Shown here: piece after piece, positions 48,501-55,818 of the stretch | Position numbering within the stretch: the first letter of the stretch is position 1 | How the letters are laid out: the number at the start of each line of letters is the position of its first letter | Assembly: GCF_030272615.1 (NCBI RefSeq) | Contig: NC_081410.1 | Coordinates: forward strand, 119,164,640-119,228,639 | DNA from: Cryptomeria japonica | Lineage: Eukaryota > Streptophyta > Pinopsida > Cupressales > Cupressaceae | Direction of reading: 5' to 3' | Length of the DNA: 64,000 nt | The notes under the pieces: model-generated | What the model was told of the DNA's origin: nothing | What the model saw: the letters and a program-made list of their open reading frames with translations, nothing else | The model's database searches: none | Made by a program: the position numbers and the translations under genes

Positions 48501-50890
48501 CAAAGGACTATTTGGGAAAAGAATGGCTGCACCATTCTTTCTGATGGATGGACAGATGGTAGGAACAGGACACTCATCAACTTTCTAGTTGCTTCAGGAG
48601 GACAGTTAGTATTTTTAAAATCAATTGATGCCTCCAATGAAGTGAAGAATGCGGAGACCTTGTGCAACATGTTGGATGAAGTGGTGATGGATGTGGGAGT
48701 GCAGAATGTCATCCAAGTTGTGACTGATAATGCAGCTGCATATGTGGCAGCCGGCAAACTTCTAATGGCTAGACATCCGACATTATTTTGGAGCCCTTGT
48801 GCTGCCCATTGTCTTGACTTGCTCCTTGAGGACATAGGGAAACTAAGTTGGGTAAAGAAAGTGGTTGAAGATGGAAGGAATATCACCAAATACATCTACA
48901 ATCACACATGGGTCCTGAATCTTATGAGAGAACACACTGAAGGTAAGGATCTTGTGCGGTCGGGGGTCACACGCTTTGCTACCAATTTCCTCACCTTGCA
49001 GAGCATACTTGCTACATTGCCCAACCTGAAGCGGATGTTCGTGAGTGAAAGATGGTTGGGGAGTCCTTATGCTACAAAGCCTGAAGCAGAGAAGGTTGTG
49101 ATTGCCATTTTTGATACTAATTTTGCCAAGATGGTGGAGGAGATCATCAATGTAAGTTTTGAAACTTTAATTGATGATTTATTATTTAATTTTCTAATAT
49201 TTCAATCTGCTGATTTTGTTAGATTTTTTATATCTAGGTGTCGGAACCGTTGGTGAGGGTGCTACGAATGGTGGATGGGGATCATAACTCCATGGGGTAT
49301 CTATATGAGGCCATGGATAAGGCCAAAGAGGCGATTCAACACTTGTATGGGTCAAACAAGACCAAGTATGAACCCATATGGCGCATAATTGATCGGAGGT
49401 GGAACCATCAACTCCACCAACATATTCATGCTGCTGCCTACTTCTTGAATCCCAAGTTTTTTTACTCTCCGAGTTTCAAAGCAGATGCAGAGGTTAGAAT
49501 TGGCCTTGACACATGCATTCGGAGATTAGTTGATGATGAGATCCTTCGAGACCTGATACTTGATGAGTTGCAGAGTTATAAGAAGGCCTTAGGGGAATTG
49601 TTTTCTTCACCTGATTGCAAACGTAGGAGAGCCACCTTACGACCAGGTAAAAAAAAACATATGTTTAATTTTTACCATTTATTTCTCTCTTTAAGATTAT
49701 TGAAATCTTTACAAGTTATAAATCACATTTTGTATCCTTGCAGATTTGTGGTGGGAAGATTATGGTGCCACAACGCCTAATCTTCAAAAGCTTGCCATCC
49801 GCATATTATCACAGCCTTGTAGTGCTTCTGGTTGTGAGCGCAACTGGAGTGTTTTTGAGAACATCCACACAAAAAAGCGCAATAGGTTGACTCAACAACG
49901 CTTGAATGATCTTGTCTATGTGCGGTACAACATTCGATTACATGAGAAGAAGGTGCTAGGGCAAGATTCACATGAAGCACTTGACTTGGATGACATTGAT
50001 CCATATGCAGCAGAATGGGTTGCTTCTCCTGATGATGTTGATAATGATTTGGATCCATTCCTTACTAATGAGCAGCTGAGTGAGTTGGAGAGGGCAGGAG
50101 AGGAATGGGATGCGGAAGTGGCAGCACGTGAGGAGGAGCAGGAGGTTGATCATGCAGAAGAGGCACCTGTTAGTGTTGAGGATGTTGCCACTACTTCAGC
50201 ACCACCCACCCAGCGGCCACAATCTATTTTGAGCTTTAGTCGTAGACGCAATTTATGATTTCTTATTTTCATAATTTCATTGATACCAAACTTTGAACTT
50301 GATATGTAATCAGAATTTCAGAGGTTCTTGTTTTGTGGTCTATGACTCTATAACTCTATGAGACTGTCACTATGATACGTTGATATGTATTGAACTCTTA
50401 TACATATGTTGCACTTGGTTTTTGGTTTATGCTATGATACTTGCATTTGTTGCTATGTATTACCAAAAAAATTTGATTTATATATCATGGAAATCATATA
50501 TGTTATACAAATTTGGTGTAAATGTGTGTTTTTGAATTATATATAAAAAAAAAATGTATTTTCAAATGTTCGATAAAGTTGCCGAGTTTTGCCGAGTTTT
50601 TTGCCGAGTTTTGGCGAGTCCCGAGTTTTTAAAATTTTTTGGCCTTGCCGAGTTATTGCAAAATCCGAGTTTTTCATCTATGGTTTCAACAATGCTAGGC
50701 TTTAATTGACTCTTACAATTATCTGCAGGGGATTGAGAAGCATATAGGCTATAACATCAATGGAATACAATGTTTGCATCTTTATGAAGATAAAGGTGTC
50801 TTTAAACTACTTGGTGCTCTCCTAATATGGTGTTATTGTCTAAATAACTTTTATACAAATTGTCCCACAGGGATACCTGCACAACATTAA
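27472..50890 (+). CDS. fatty-acid-amide-hydrolase-like amidase, C-terminal half, nine putative exons
   Basis: Putative exons: 27472-27546, 27673-27756, 27923-28026, 28159-28251, 28633-28701, 28804-28868, 37657-37718, 45260-45355, 50729-50890. Together they read like the C-terminal half of plant fatty acid amide hydrolases, amidase-signature enzymes that cleave N-acylethanolamines. Legible motifs include [50 protein letters not shown] and [18 protein letters not shown], all conserved in this family. Exons 2 to 8 have canonical GT/AG borders and matching phases. The catalytic Lys and two Ser lie in the N-terminal half, which is not in the window. Problems: the junction between exons 1 and 2 does not keep frame, and the last exon is unlike the usual C-terminus. 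Introns 6, 7 and 8 are 8.8, 7.5 and 5.4 kb and packed with transposons. It could be a functional gene with an annotation problem or a recent pseudogene. Confidence 0.75.
27673..27756 (+). CDS. amidase exon 2
   Basis: 28 codons from [17 protein letters not shown] to NNFGIE, between TTTTTGTAG and GTAAGG. Phase 0 at both ends. Confidence 0.8.
27923..28026 (+). CDS. amidase exon 3
   Basis: [20 protein letters not shown] to the codon split after FEN, donor AG/GTTTAT. It joins exon 4 in phase 2 to give Arg. Confidence 0.82.
28159..28251 (+). CDS. amidase exon 4
   Basis: [20 protein letters not shown] to VVAQSL, between AACAG and GTAAGG; phase 2 on both sides. Confidence 0.82.
28633..28701 (+). 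CDS. amidase exon 5
   Basis: [20 protein letters not shown] followed by PTT, between TTTTTGCAG and GTATGT. The V-T-P-T-T-G motif is diagnostic of amidases. Confidence 0.88.
28804..28868 (+). CDS. amidase exon 6
   Basis: Completes the glycine of PTTG, then MTAPKIP ... GETDFETS. Acceptor GTTGCAG, donor GTGAGC. Confidence 0.82.
29142..29834 (+). mobile_element. Ty1/copia LTR (693 bp)
   Basis: Bounded by TGTTAG and CTAACA, a perfect 6-bp inverted repeat, with a TATA box (TCTATAAAAGCC, about 29427) and, two bases beyond, a primer-binding site. This makes it a 5' LTR. The internal region after the primer site is short and has no legible protein; no 3' LTR was found, so the element is truncated or rearranged. 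The open frame 29676-29915 crosses the border and is not a gene. Confidence 0.75.
29837..29848 (+). other. primer-binding site, initiator tRNA-Met type
   Basis: TGGTATTAGAGC, one mismatch from the TGGTATCAGAGC complementary to the 3' end of plant initiator tRNA-Met, two bases after the LTR end. Confidence 0.75.
30546..30739 (+). mobile_element. LTR start of the AATGTCCCCATTTT type
   Basis: TGTAATGTCCCCATTTTCGG followed by AT-rich sequence similar to the beginnings at 33543 and 41476. It runs into hAT D at 30740. A possible right end (GGACATTACA at about 33118) has no matching target duplication, so the extent is unknown. Confidence 0.45.
30732..30739 (+). repeat. 8-bp target duplication GGAATAAT, left copy (hAT D)
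   Basis: Repeated exactly at 31466-31473. Confidence 0.88.
30740..31465. mobile_element. non-autonomous hAT D (726 bp)
   Basis: Exact 8-bp target duplication and imperfect inverted ends: CAAGGTTACCAAGAGATGAG on the left; read inward from the right, CATAGTTACCAGGAGACCCA. Both subterminal regions have repeated GGAGAC and GAGACGT motifs. The interior has no transposase. The open frames 31215-31460 and 31250-31441 fall in the right subterminal repeats and are not genes. It must be moved by a transposase supplied from elsewhere. Confidence 0.88.
31466..31473 (+). repeat. 8-bp target duplication GGAATAAT, right copy (hAT D)
   Basis: Identical to 30732-30739. Confidence 0.88.
33549..34553 (+). repeat. 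direct repeat pair, ~293 bp, period 711
   Basis: Blocks 33549-33841 and 34260-34553 are diverged copies of one LTR-like sequence (CCCCATTTTAGGGTTCT, TATGCCACTTTCC, TCTATTTATAG and a CATCGGGATCACT-like end). The first is preceded by TGTAATGT, the second by the corrupted TAGTGA. An internal LTR duplication or two overlapping LTR copies would explain this. Open frames over this region have no domain. Confidence 0.7.
35848..36009 (+). repeat. exact 81-bp tandem duplication
   Basis: 35848-35928 and 35929-36009 are identical across 27 codons and lie inside a small open frame (35840-36052), which is therefore extended without a frameshift. The peptide ([20 protein letters not shown]) could be the end of a decayed copia polyprotein before the LTR at 36081; I cannot confirm this. 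Confidence 0.93.
36081..36603 (+). mobile_element. Ty1/copia LTR (523 bp)
   Basis: Starts TGTTGGAGAATATACACTGG, ends ATCACTACA, and is followed one base later by a primer-binding site. The coding relic downstream shows that it served as a 5' LTR. It is short and unrelated in sequence to the LTR at 29142. Confidence 0.7.
36605..36616 (+). other. primer-binding site, initiator tRNA-Met type
   Basis: TGGTATCAAAGC immediately downstream of the LTR at 36081-36603; one mismatch from the initiator tRNA-Met complement. Confidence 0.75.
36692..36937 (+). pseudogene. N-terminal gag relic of the copia element
   Basis: From an ATG 75 bp after the primer site, one frame reads about 80 codons ([53 protein letters not shown]) with stops at about 36713, 36836 and 36845, then ends at a double TGA. 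Position and coherence of the frame support an old gag start; no named domain is visible. Confidence 0.5.
37657..37718 (+). CDS. amidase exon 7
   Basis: [20 protein letters not shown] and P, between AATTCCAG and GTAAGT. Matches the R-F-x-x-x-x-N-L-x-G-x-P-A-x-S-x-P motif near the C-terminus of amidases. Confidence 0.88.
41001..41333 (+). repeat. direct repeat, period 196 bp, 1.7 copies
   Basis: GTAAGTGTCCAACATATC at 41001 recurs at 41197, and the following 140 bp match to 41142 and 41333. The segment between holds TGGTATCAAAGC and GGTTTGAATCC, resembling an initiator-tRNA primer site and a pol III B-box, but no tRNA can be folded from it. Confidence 0.8.
41471..41475 (+). repeat. 5-bp target duplication AACAA, left copy
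   Basis: Repeated at 43022-43026. Confidence 0.65.
41476..43021 (+). mobile_element. solo LTR of the AATGTCCCCATTTT type (1546 bp)
   Basis: Begins TATAATGTCCCCATTTTT (TG changed to TA), ends GGGATATTACA and is flanked by AACAA on both sides. A TATA box (AGTATAAAAGAAGG, about 41748) follows a long AT-rich 5' part, as in the related block near 34800. There is no coding region or second LTR, which fits a solo LTR left by recombination. Confidence 0.7.
43022..43026 (+). repeat. 5-bp target duplication AACAA, right copy
   Basis: Identical to 41471-41475. Confidence 0.65.
45260..45355 (+). CDS. amidase exon 8
   Basis: 32 codons, [20 protein letters not shown] to LASAIE, between GATATAG and GTAAAT; phase 0 at both ends. 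The most strongly conserved amidase exon in the window. Confidence 0.92.
45798..45805 (+). repeat. 8-bp target duplication GTTTCAAC, left copy (hAT C)
   Basis: Repeated exactly at 50683-50690. Confidence 0.95.
46101..46500 (+). repeat. 127-bp tandem repeat, at least three copies
   Basis: GCACGCACGACCAGG recurs at 46101, 46228, 46355 and 46482, exactly 127 bp apart. Each unit contains GTATCTTTTTGTATTG and two of the 19-bp palindromes, so this tandem block grades into the palindrome array. Confidence 0.95.
46150..47580. repeat. array of about thirty copies of a 19-bp palindrome
   Basis: The unit is GACTGTGTAATACACAGTC or its complement GACTGTGTATTACACAGTC, separated by spacers such as ATTTGAAAT, ATTTTCAAAT or CATTTCAA that are themselves partly self-complementary. 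I count about thirty perfect copies by eye, plus decayed ones. It ends about 250 bp before the transposase start codon. A single strand could fold into many alternative hairpins. Frames through it (46818-47009) are artefacts. Confidence 0.95.
47835..50258 (+). CDS. hAT-family transposase, intact, three exons (746 aa)
   Basis: Exons 47835-49151, 49238-49646 and 49744-50258, with GT/AG introns of 86 and 97 bp; the joined frame is open to TGA. Domains: BED zinc finger at residues 17-55 (C32, C35, H49, C55) for DNA binding; RNase-H-like catalytic core with D237 (ILSDGWTD), D298 (VVTDNAA) and the C322-x2-H325 motif ([12 protein letters not shown]); E607 in [11 protein letters not shown], inside the C-terminal dimerisation domain ([10 protein letters not shown] to [11 protein letters not shown], about residues 590-660); an acidic tail. 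Such enzymes excise and reinsert the element in the nucleus, making 8-bp target duplications, as seen here. No damaged motif or frameshift was found, unlike transposases A and B. The first ATG of the open frame was taken as start; it leaves a normal N-terminus before the finger. Confidence 0.93.
50683..50690 (+). repeat. 8-bp target duplication GTTTCAAC, right copy (hAT C)
   Basis: Identical to 45798-45805. Confidence 0.95.
50729..50890 (+). CDS. amidase exon 9, putative last exon
   Basis: After TTATCTGCAG the phase-0 frame is open for 53 codons ([14 protein letters not shown] ...) to TAA. The acceptor, phase and position fit, but the peptide does not resemble the conserved C-terminal end of plant amidases, which is also longer-range conserved for K-K-P motifs. 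It could be a diverged end, read-through into an intron, or a sign of decay. Confidence 0.4.
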   Translation, partial: GIEKHIGYNINGIQCLHLYEDKGVFKLLGALLIWCYCLNNFYTNCPTGIPAQH

Positions 50891-51300
50891 AATGCAAGAC
50901 AAAGCCTCTTTACCTTGAGTACATTTAGGACAGCAAACCTCCACATACTATGATTCATTTTTTAGAGATCCTCGGAGTTGGAACAATGAGAGTTTTCACG
51001 GGTCTTCATGATTGTATAAGATTAACATTGAGGAGTCATGTTAGATCCATGTGGTGTTATGTTGGTGAGTTTGTTGGATTCTTGCAAAGGATTGCTTTCC
51101 TTTAAGAAAGGAGATTGGAGGAGTTTGCATTTGTAGTTATGACTCTACATGACATCTTGAGGAGATTGTTGTCATTTTATGACAACCTTGGTCCTTCAGT
51201 GAGAACCAATCAGAGATATGTTCTATGGACAAGCGCTGCCTCAGTTGATAAATGAGAAAACAATGGAATCATGAAGTGTGAAGTGTTGTCTTGTTGGAAG
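50891..51300 (+). other. no gene seen
   Basis: Possibly the 3' untranslated region and downstream flank of the amidase gene. No clear polyadenylation signal can be singled out in this AT-rich context. Confidence 0.35.
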
Positions 51301-51329
51301 TTCCTTTTCCAAGCCTTCTCTTCCTCTCT

Positions 51330-52000
51330 CTTTCTCGGAACTCCGGAACCTCGAGGTTCTGGAGTTCCCTTCTTTGGTCTCTTGTTCTCTTGCCCCGGAA
51401 CTCCGGAACCCCCAGGTTCCCAAGTCTTCCCAACTTCGGTGACCCAGGTCTCCGAAGTTCCTAAGTCTTCTCTTCCTCTACCTCGGAACTCTACAACCCC
51501 CAAGTTCTCAGGTTCCTAGTTCTTCTACCTCGGAACTCTGGAATCCCCAGGTTCTCAAGTTCCTTAGTCTTCAACCCCGAAACTCCGGAACCTCCAGGTT
51601 CCCAAGTTCTTAGTTCTTCTACCCCAGAACCCCCAAATTCCCAAGTTCCTAGTTCTTCTACCTCGGAACTCTGGAACCCCCATGTTCCCAAGTTCCTTTT
51701 TCCTCAACCCTGGAACCCCCAGGTTCCCAAGTTCCTAGTTCTTCTACCCCGAAACTCTGAAACCCCCAAGTTCCCAAGTTCCTTAGTCTTCAACCTCGGA
51801 ACTCTGGAACCCCAAGGTTCCCAAGTTCCTAGTTCTTCTACCCCGGAACTCCGGAACCCCCAAGTTCCCAAGTTCCTAGTTCTTCTACCCCGGAACACCA
51901 AAACCCCCAGGTTCCCAAGTTCCCAAGTCTTCCCAACTTCAGTGACCCAGGTCTCCGAAGTTCCCCCAACTTCGGTGACCCAGGTCTCCGAAGTCTTCCA
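51330..52000. repeat. tandem array of a ~60-bp CCGGAACC unit
   Basis: About eleven irregular copies built from CGGAACTCCGGAACCCCCAG, GTTCCCAAGTTCC and TAGTTCTTCTAC. Smaller versions recur at 53155-53310, after the LTR. The unit is partly self-complementary (CCGGAAC / GTTCCCAAG). Open frames on both strands (51210-51503, 51271-51519, 51704-52048) are products of the repeat. Confidence 0.9.
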
Positions 52001-52347
52001 AACTCCTTCTAGCTGGCGGCACTTCTGCATGGCGTGATCGACACTCAAGGCTTTAAATTCTTCGACAACTTTTTGTGACTTATGTACCTTCTTTCGTGGA
52101 GCTACAGGGGTGCATTTAATGTTTTGGGCAGGATTTCCATCAAGGGAGGTACGGGGCCATGCTTGTTGTAGTGACTTATGTCATGTCTGCATACTCTGAC
52201 TTTGGAAGGTCAGTCAATCCACCTTCTTAGGGTTACATTTTCAGGGTATGGCTAGGTTGCTTGCATGTATAGAAGTCAAGTGCATGCACTTCCTTGCACT
52301 TCCAAACTGACATACAGGGGTCATGATCACTTTTGTAACCATTTTTC

Positions 52348-52357
52348 TATATAAAGG
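52348..52357 (+). promoter_or_regulatory. TATA box of the gypsy-type LTR
   Basis: CTATATAAAG, about 660 bp before the LTR/internal border. Confidence 0.5.
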
Positions 52358-53013
52358 CTGTTAAGCCTCATTGTAAAGGGTTCTCTTCTTGCTGGCTTGA
52401 GTTATTCCATGCTCTCCCACTTCTCTTGTATTTATCTTGCATTTGTGCAACTGTAAGTTTGGCCATTGGCCTTATAATTAATTGAAATCACCATTCTTGC
52501 CTACTTTCAACTTATGTATGTTGTGTATGTTTCCTTACCTTCAACATAGGTGTATGTGTTGTGGTTCTTCTCTCATATATGCTGTGTTACATTTATTTCT
52601 GAGTGTGACTTGTGGGAAACCTTCTCCCCTCTTGGCATTCAGTGAATTCTAACCTTCATACATGCATTGGGGTCACTCATACAACTGAAGTTTGTTCATC
52701 TCCTGGGTGTTTCAATTGATTTTTTGTGTCATTTCGAGTAGGGAGAGGAACGATCTCTTCTTGGTGCATCACCTCCTTTTTTTGAAGCATCTCTCTTCCC
52801 TTTACCTCTACAATTTGTTAGGATAGGCCTAGGAGCTAGTATTGAAGTGTTGAGTTGGCTCAACACCTACCCCTGGATTGAGAAGGAAGTCGGCCTTCTC
52901 CGAAGATTCAACCCCCTTGTGCAAGGTCCCACACTTCAAGGTTGTTTCCATGTTTCACATGGTTGTTGAGTTGATCGCTTAGCAAGGGTGAGTGCTTTTG
53001 TGATAAGAGCTTT

Positions 53014-53031
53014 TGGCACGCCCGGTGGGAC
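53014..53031 (+). other. LTR/internal border motif
   Basis: TGGCACGCCCGGTGGGAC, a phrase commonly found directly downstream of plant gypsy 5' LTRs, where the primer-binding site lies. Confidence 0.5.
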
Positions 53032-53363
53032 TTCATTCGATTTACATGCTAAGGATTCAATGTTGTTCTTGGCATCTCAGCCTTTAAAGGCAGTCATCTT
53101 CAAGCACTTGGCGACTCTGCTCACAAGACCAGTCTCTTGTAAATGACTTGTTGCTAACTCCGGAACCCCGAGGTCTCCAGGTTCCAAAGTCACTAAGCCA
53201 TCTCAACCCTAGAACCCCCAGGTTTCGAAGTTCCTAGGTCCGCTACTTCAGAAACCCCGTGTTCCGAAGTTCCGAAGTCCTCAACTCCGAAACCCCCAGG
53301 TTCCGAAGTCTTTGCTCACCAATTCAATATGCTTGCTCATGACTTGTTGCAGCTCCGAATTTC

Positions 53364-53945
53364 ATGCCCAGAATTCATACAAGGGCGTCTTCTAGAGGTA
53401 GTTTCCAATTCGAAGAACTCGCATCTTTAGGCTCTAGAAGGCAGAGAGGTAGACCTTCATTATCACCAGTTAGGGAGGTCAGGGTTGTAAACACTCCATC
53501 TCCCACTCATATCAATAGACCATTGTTTCACATGGCAAGAAATTAGGTTTTTGTTAGTCCACTTATTTTGACTCAATGGAATGACATACCAGTGACTGCG
53601 TTGAAGAGTATACCATACTTCAATGGTGAAATGGCTACTACCCCTATTGAGCACATTCAGGACATTGCAAACATCTGCTTGGTTCATAATATCACTGAGG
53701 ATGATGTTGTTGTTAGACTCTTAGCCACATCTTTGAAAGGCAAAGCTTTGCAATGGTATAGAAGGTTTCTGTCTAGCTCCATTCACAATTGGGACGAATA
53801 GGGGGAGAGGTTGTGCAACCATTTTGAAGACAAAAGTGATCACCTATCACTTGTGGAGTAGTTGACTACGATCAAGAGGGCACCCCATGAGTTCATGGGA
53901 GATTTCAATTTCAGATTCCATAAGACATGGAATAGATTTTGTTGG
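53364..53945 (+). pseudogene. Ty3/gypsy gag relic
   Basis: One frame from an ATG at 53364 reads an N-terminal basic region and then a retrotransposon gag domain: IPYFNGEMATTPIEHIQDIA, DVVVRLLATSLKGKALQWYR, SSSIHNWDE, DKSDHLSLVE, then MGDFNFRFHKTWNRF. TAG stops occur at 53544, 53799 and near 53860. Gag builds the particle in which gypsy elements are reverse transcribed. The frame ends abruptly at about 53945, where unrelated repetitive sequence begins; no protease or reverse transcriptase follows. Confidence 0.75.
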
Positions 53946-55003
53946 TTGAAAATTTTGTACACTTGGGGAAATATACAAAATTGTGGTTTCAACCACAGCA
54001 CGAGTAAAAACTCTCCTAATTAAGGGAAGGCTCCCCCTATCTAACTACAACTTTGAAAATAAAATAGGATGGGACAACAATCTTTCTTCTTCTTTCAAGA
54101 AAGACAATATCCTTTTCTCTTCATAGAAAAGGATAGCGACTGGATATAAACAACAGTAACCACTTTTAAATGAAATGAGAGAAAGGAAATGAAGTTTCCT
54201 GAAAGCGCAAAGACTTTCGTCACTTCCTTCGAGACGGGACAACAATATCAAGCTCAAAGATCAACTATTGGAAGTCCTATCTACCTTTTGCTATACTAAA
54301 TTTTACAACGAATAAAAGACAATAGCTCAAAGACTGGAATAATCTATTCTTTCAACACAAAGACAAGAACTAATGCAAGCTCAAAGACTTGCTGATATTT
54401 CTTATCAAACAATAAATTTTCCTCAAGAATAGACGCAAGCTCAAAGACTTGCTACTCCTTCTAGAGATTTTCCTATTTTAATTAATCTTCTCTACTTGCA
54501 ACTCAAAGACTTCAAATTAGATTGGACTAAGCTCCTTTAGAAACACTTTGCATAGAAGAAATAAAAAGATTCAAACTCAAACATGTAGCTCAAAGACTCA
54601 AAACTTGAGTAATCCTTCTTTATTATTCTTCAAAAAACTTTCAATTCACATACATAAGCTCAAAGACTTCTTGCTGTAAATTTGGCAGAGTTTTTGCTTG
54701 CTTTCCAAAAGATAAAAATTACAATGGACCCTCTCTTCTATTTACAGGAGAGGAGCCTTGAGAAAAAGGTGGGAGGATCCTAACTAACTTGAGAAATTCC
54801 CTCAACCACCAAGGCCTATTCAACAACTAATTATGACTTATTCAAGGTTACAAGTCCTATTCCAAATTGACTTGTAACCTGCCTACTTGTAATTACAAAA
54901 ATGCAAGTGATGACAACTTGCAATTACAAAAATGTTTTTACAAGTAAACTTGTCGAAAGGGAAACTACAATTTTGAAATTTTACAACCAAGTGTTAAAAA
55001 CAC
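53946..55003 (-). other. non-coding tract with recurrent CTCAAAGACT motif
   Basis: GCTCAAAGACT or a close variant recurs about seven times at irregular 50-100 bp spacing between 54255 and 54665. It lies directly downstream of the minus-strand gag-like gene and may be that element's 3' non-coding region or LTR, but I found no LTR ends. The small minus-strand frame 54045-54257 is not supported. Confidence 0.4.
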
Positions 55004-55813
55004 TTAAGTTGCACCTCTTGAAGACATGAACAATTCGAACTTCCGAATAACTTTCTGCAATTCATCAGGATTTGGTTCATGAGTGTTCATAGCCACCACC
55101 CTAGTCTTTATGACGACATCATGGCATTGGCATAGCGTGGAATTGCCCTTTTCCAATGCTGATCGGATTTCCTGCAACTCAGTTTGATACTTAATCAATA
55201 TTTGAATGGAAGCGACTGAAAATTGCTCACTTCTCCATTCATCATGAATCTTGAGTTGCAGATCTGCAAGAACTTCTTCCTCGGGCAGCAACTCTTCATT
55301 CTGATTTAGAATTTTGCAGGATGCCTTTTTACAGTGGGAGGTAACATCTTGAAAGACTACTTCATGCAACTTTAAGTTCTCATCAATTTCTTCAATGAGT
55401 GATTTGAGAACAAGGGATTTGTTCTCCAGAAGTTCCTCATATTCAATGTACATGACTTTGGAAGGAATTACGTCATGCACCTGAAGAATGCTCAATTGTT
55501 GTTGAGGCATCTTTCGCGAGGAAACTAAATTTCTCTCAACCTTCTCCAAATTTAGTTTGAAAGCACCCAAATACCTGTCTTATGACTTGTGAACATAAGT
55601 CATGCAATTGATCAACCCAGGTGTCTAAGGCTTGAACCTTTTGGGCGGCTCTCTCGATACCTTGGATTGGTTCATTGGCCCTGGAAGAAACAGGCACTTG
55701 GCCTTCTCCATTTGAAGGCTGAGTAATACTTTGGATGGCTGCCATGAGTCTTTGATTCTCTACTTCCAATTGATCTTTCTTGGTCAAAACCTCATCATAC
55801 CGTTGTACCAATG

Positions 55814-55818
55814 TAGCC
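55814..55818 (+). repeat. 5-bp target duplication TAGCC, left copy
   Basis: Repeated at 56782-56786. Confidence 0.75.

Larger units (their letters stand above)
45806..50682 (+). mobile_element. hAT transposon C, structurally complete (4877 bp)
   Basis: Perfect 18-bp terminal inverted repeats (CATAGATGAAAAACTCGG and its complement) and a perfect 8-bp target duplication. Both subterminal regions are rich in CGAGT and GCGAG motifs (45830-46075 and 50575-50670). From left to right it holds a 127-bp tandem repeat, a 1.4-kb array of palindromes, and a three-exon transposase gene that is open throughout. It sits in intron 8 of the amidase gene in the same orientation. By structure it could be autonomous, and the perfect target duplication suggests a recent insertion; activity is not shown. 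Confidence 0.95.
51300..53013 (+). mobile_element. Ty3/gypsy-type LTR with internal tandem repeats
   Basis: A TATA box at 52348 (CTATATAAAG) is followed by an R-U5-like stretch and, at 53014, by the GGCACGCCCGGTGGGAC motif that separates LTR and gag in many plant gypsy elements. The left end was not identified. The upstream half is the CCGGAACC tandem array. Confidence 0.5.

Noticed and set aside
51210-52048. Gly/Glu/Arg-rich repeated frames
   Set aside because: Direct translation of the CCGGAACC tandem array.
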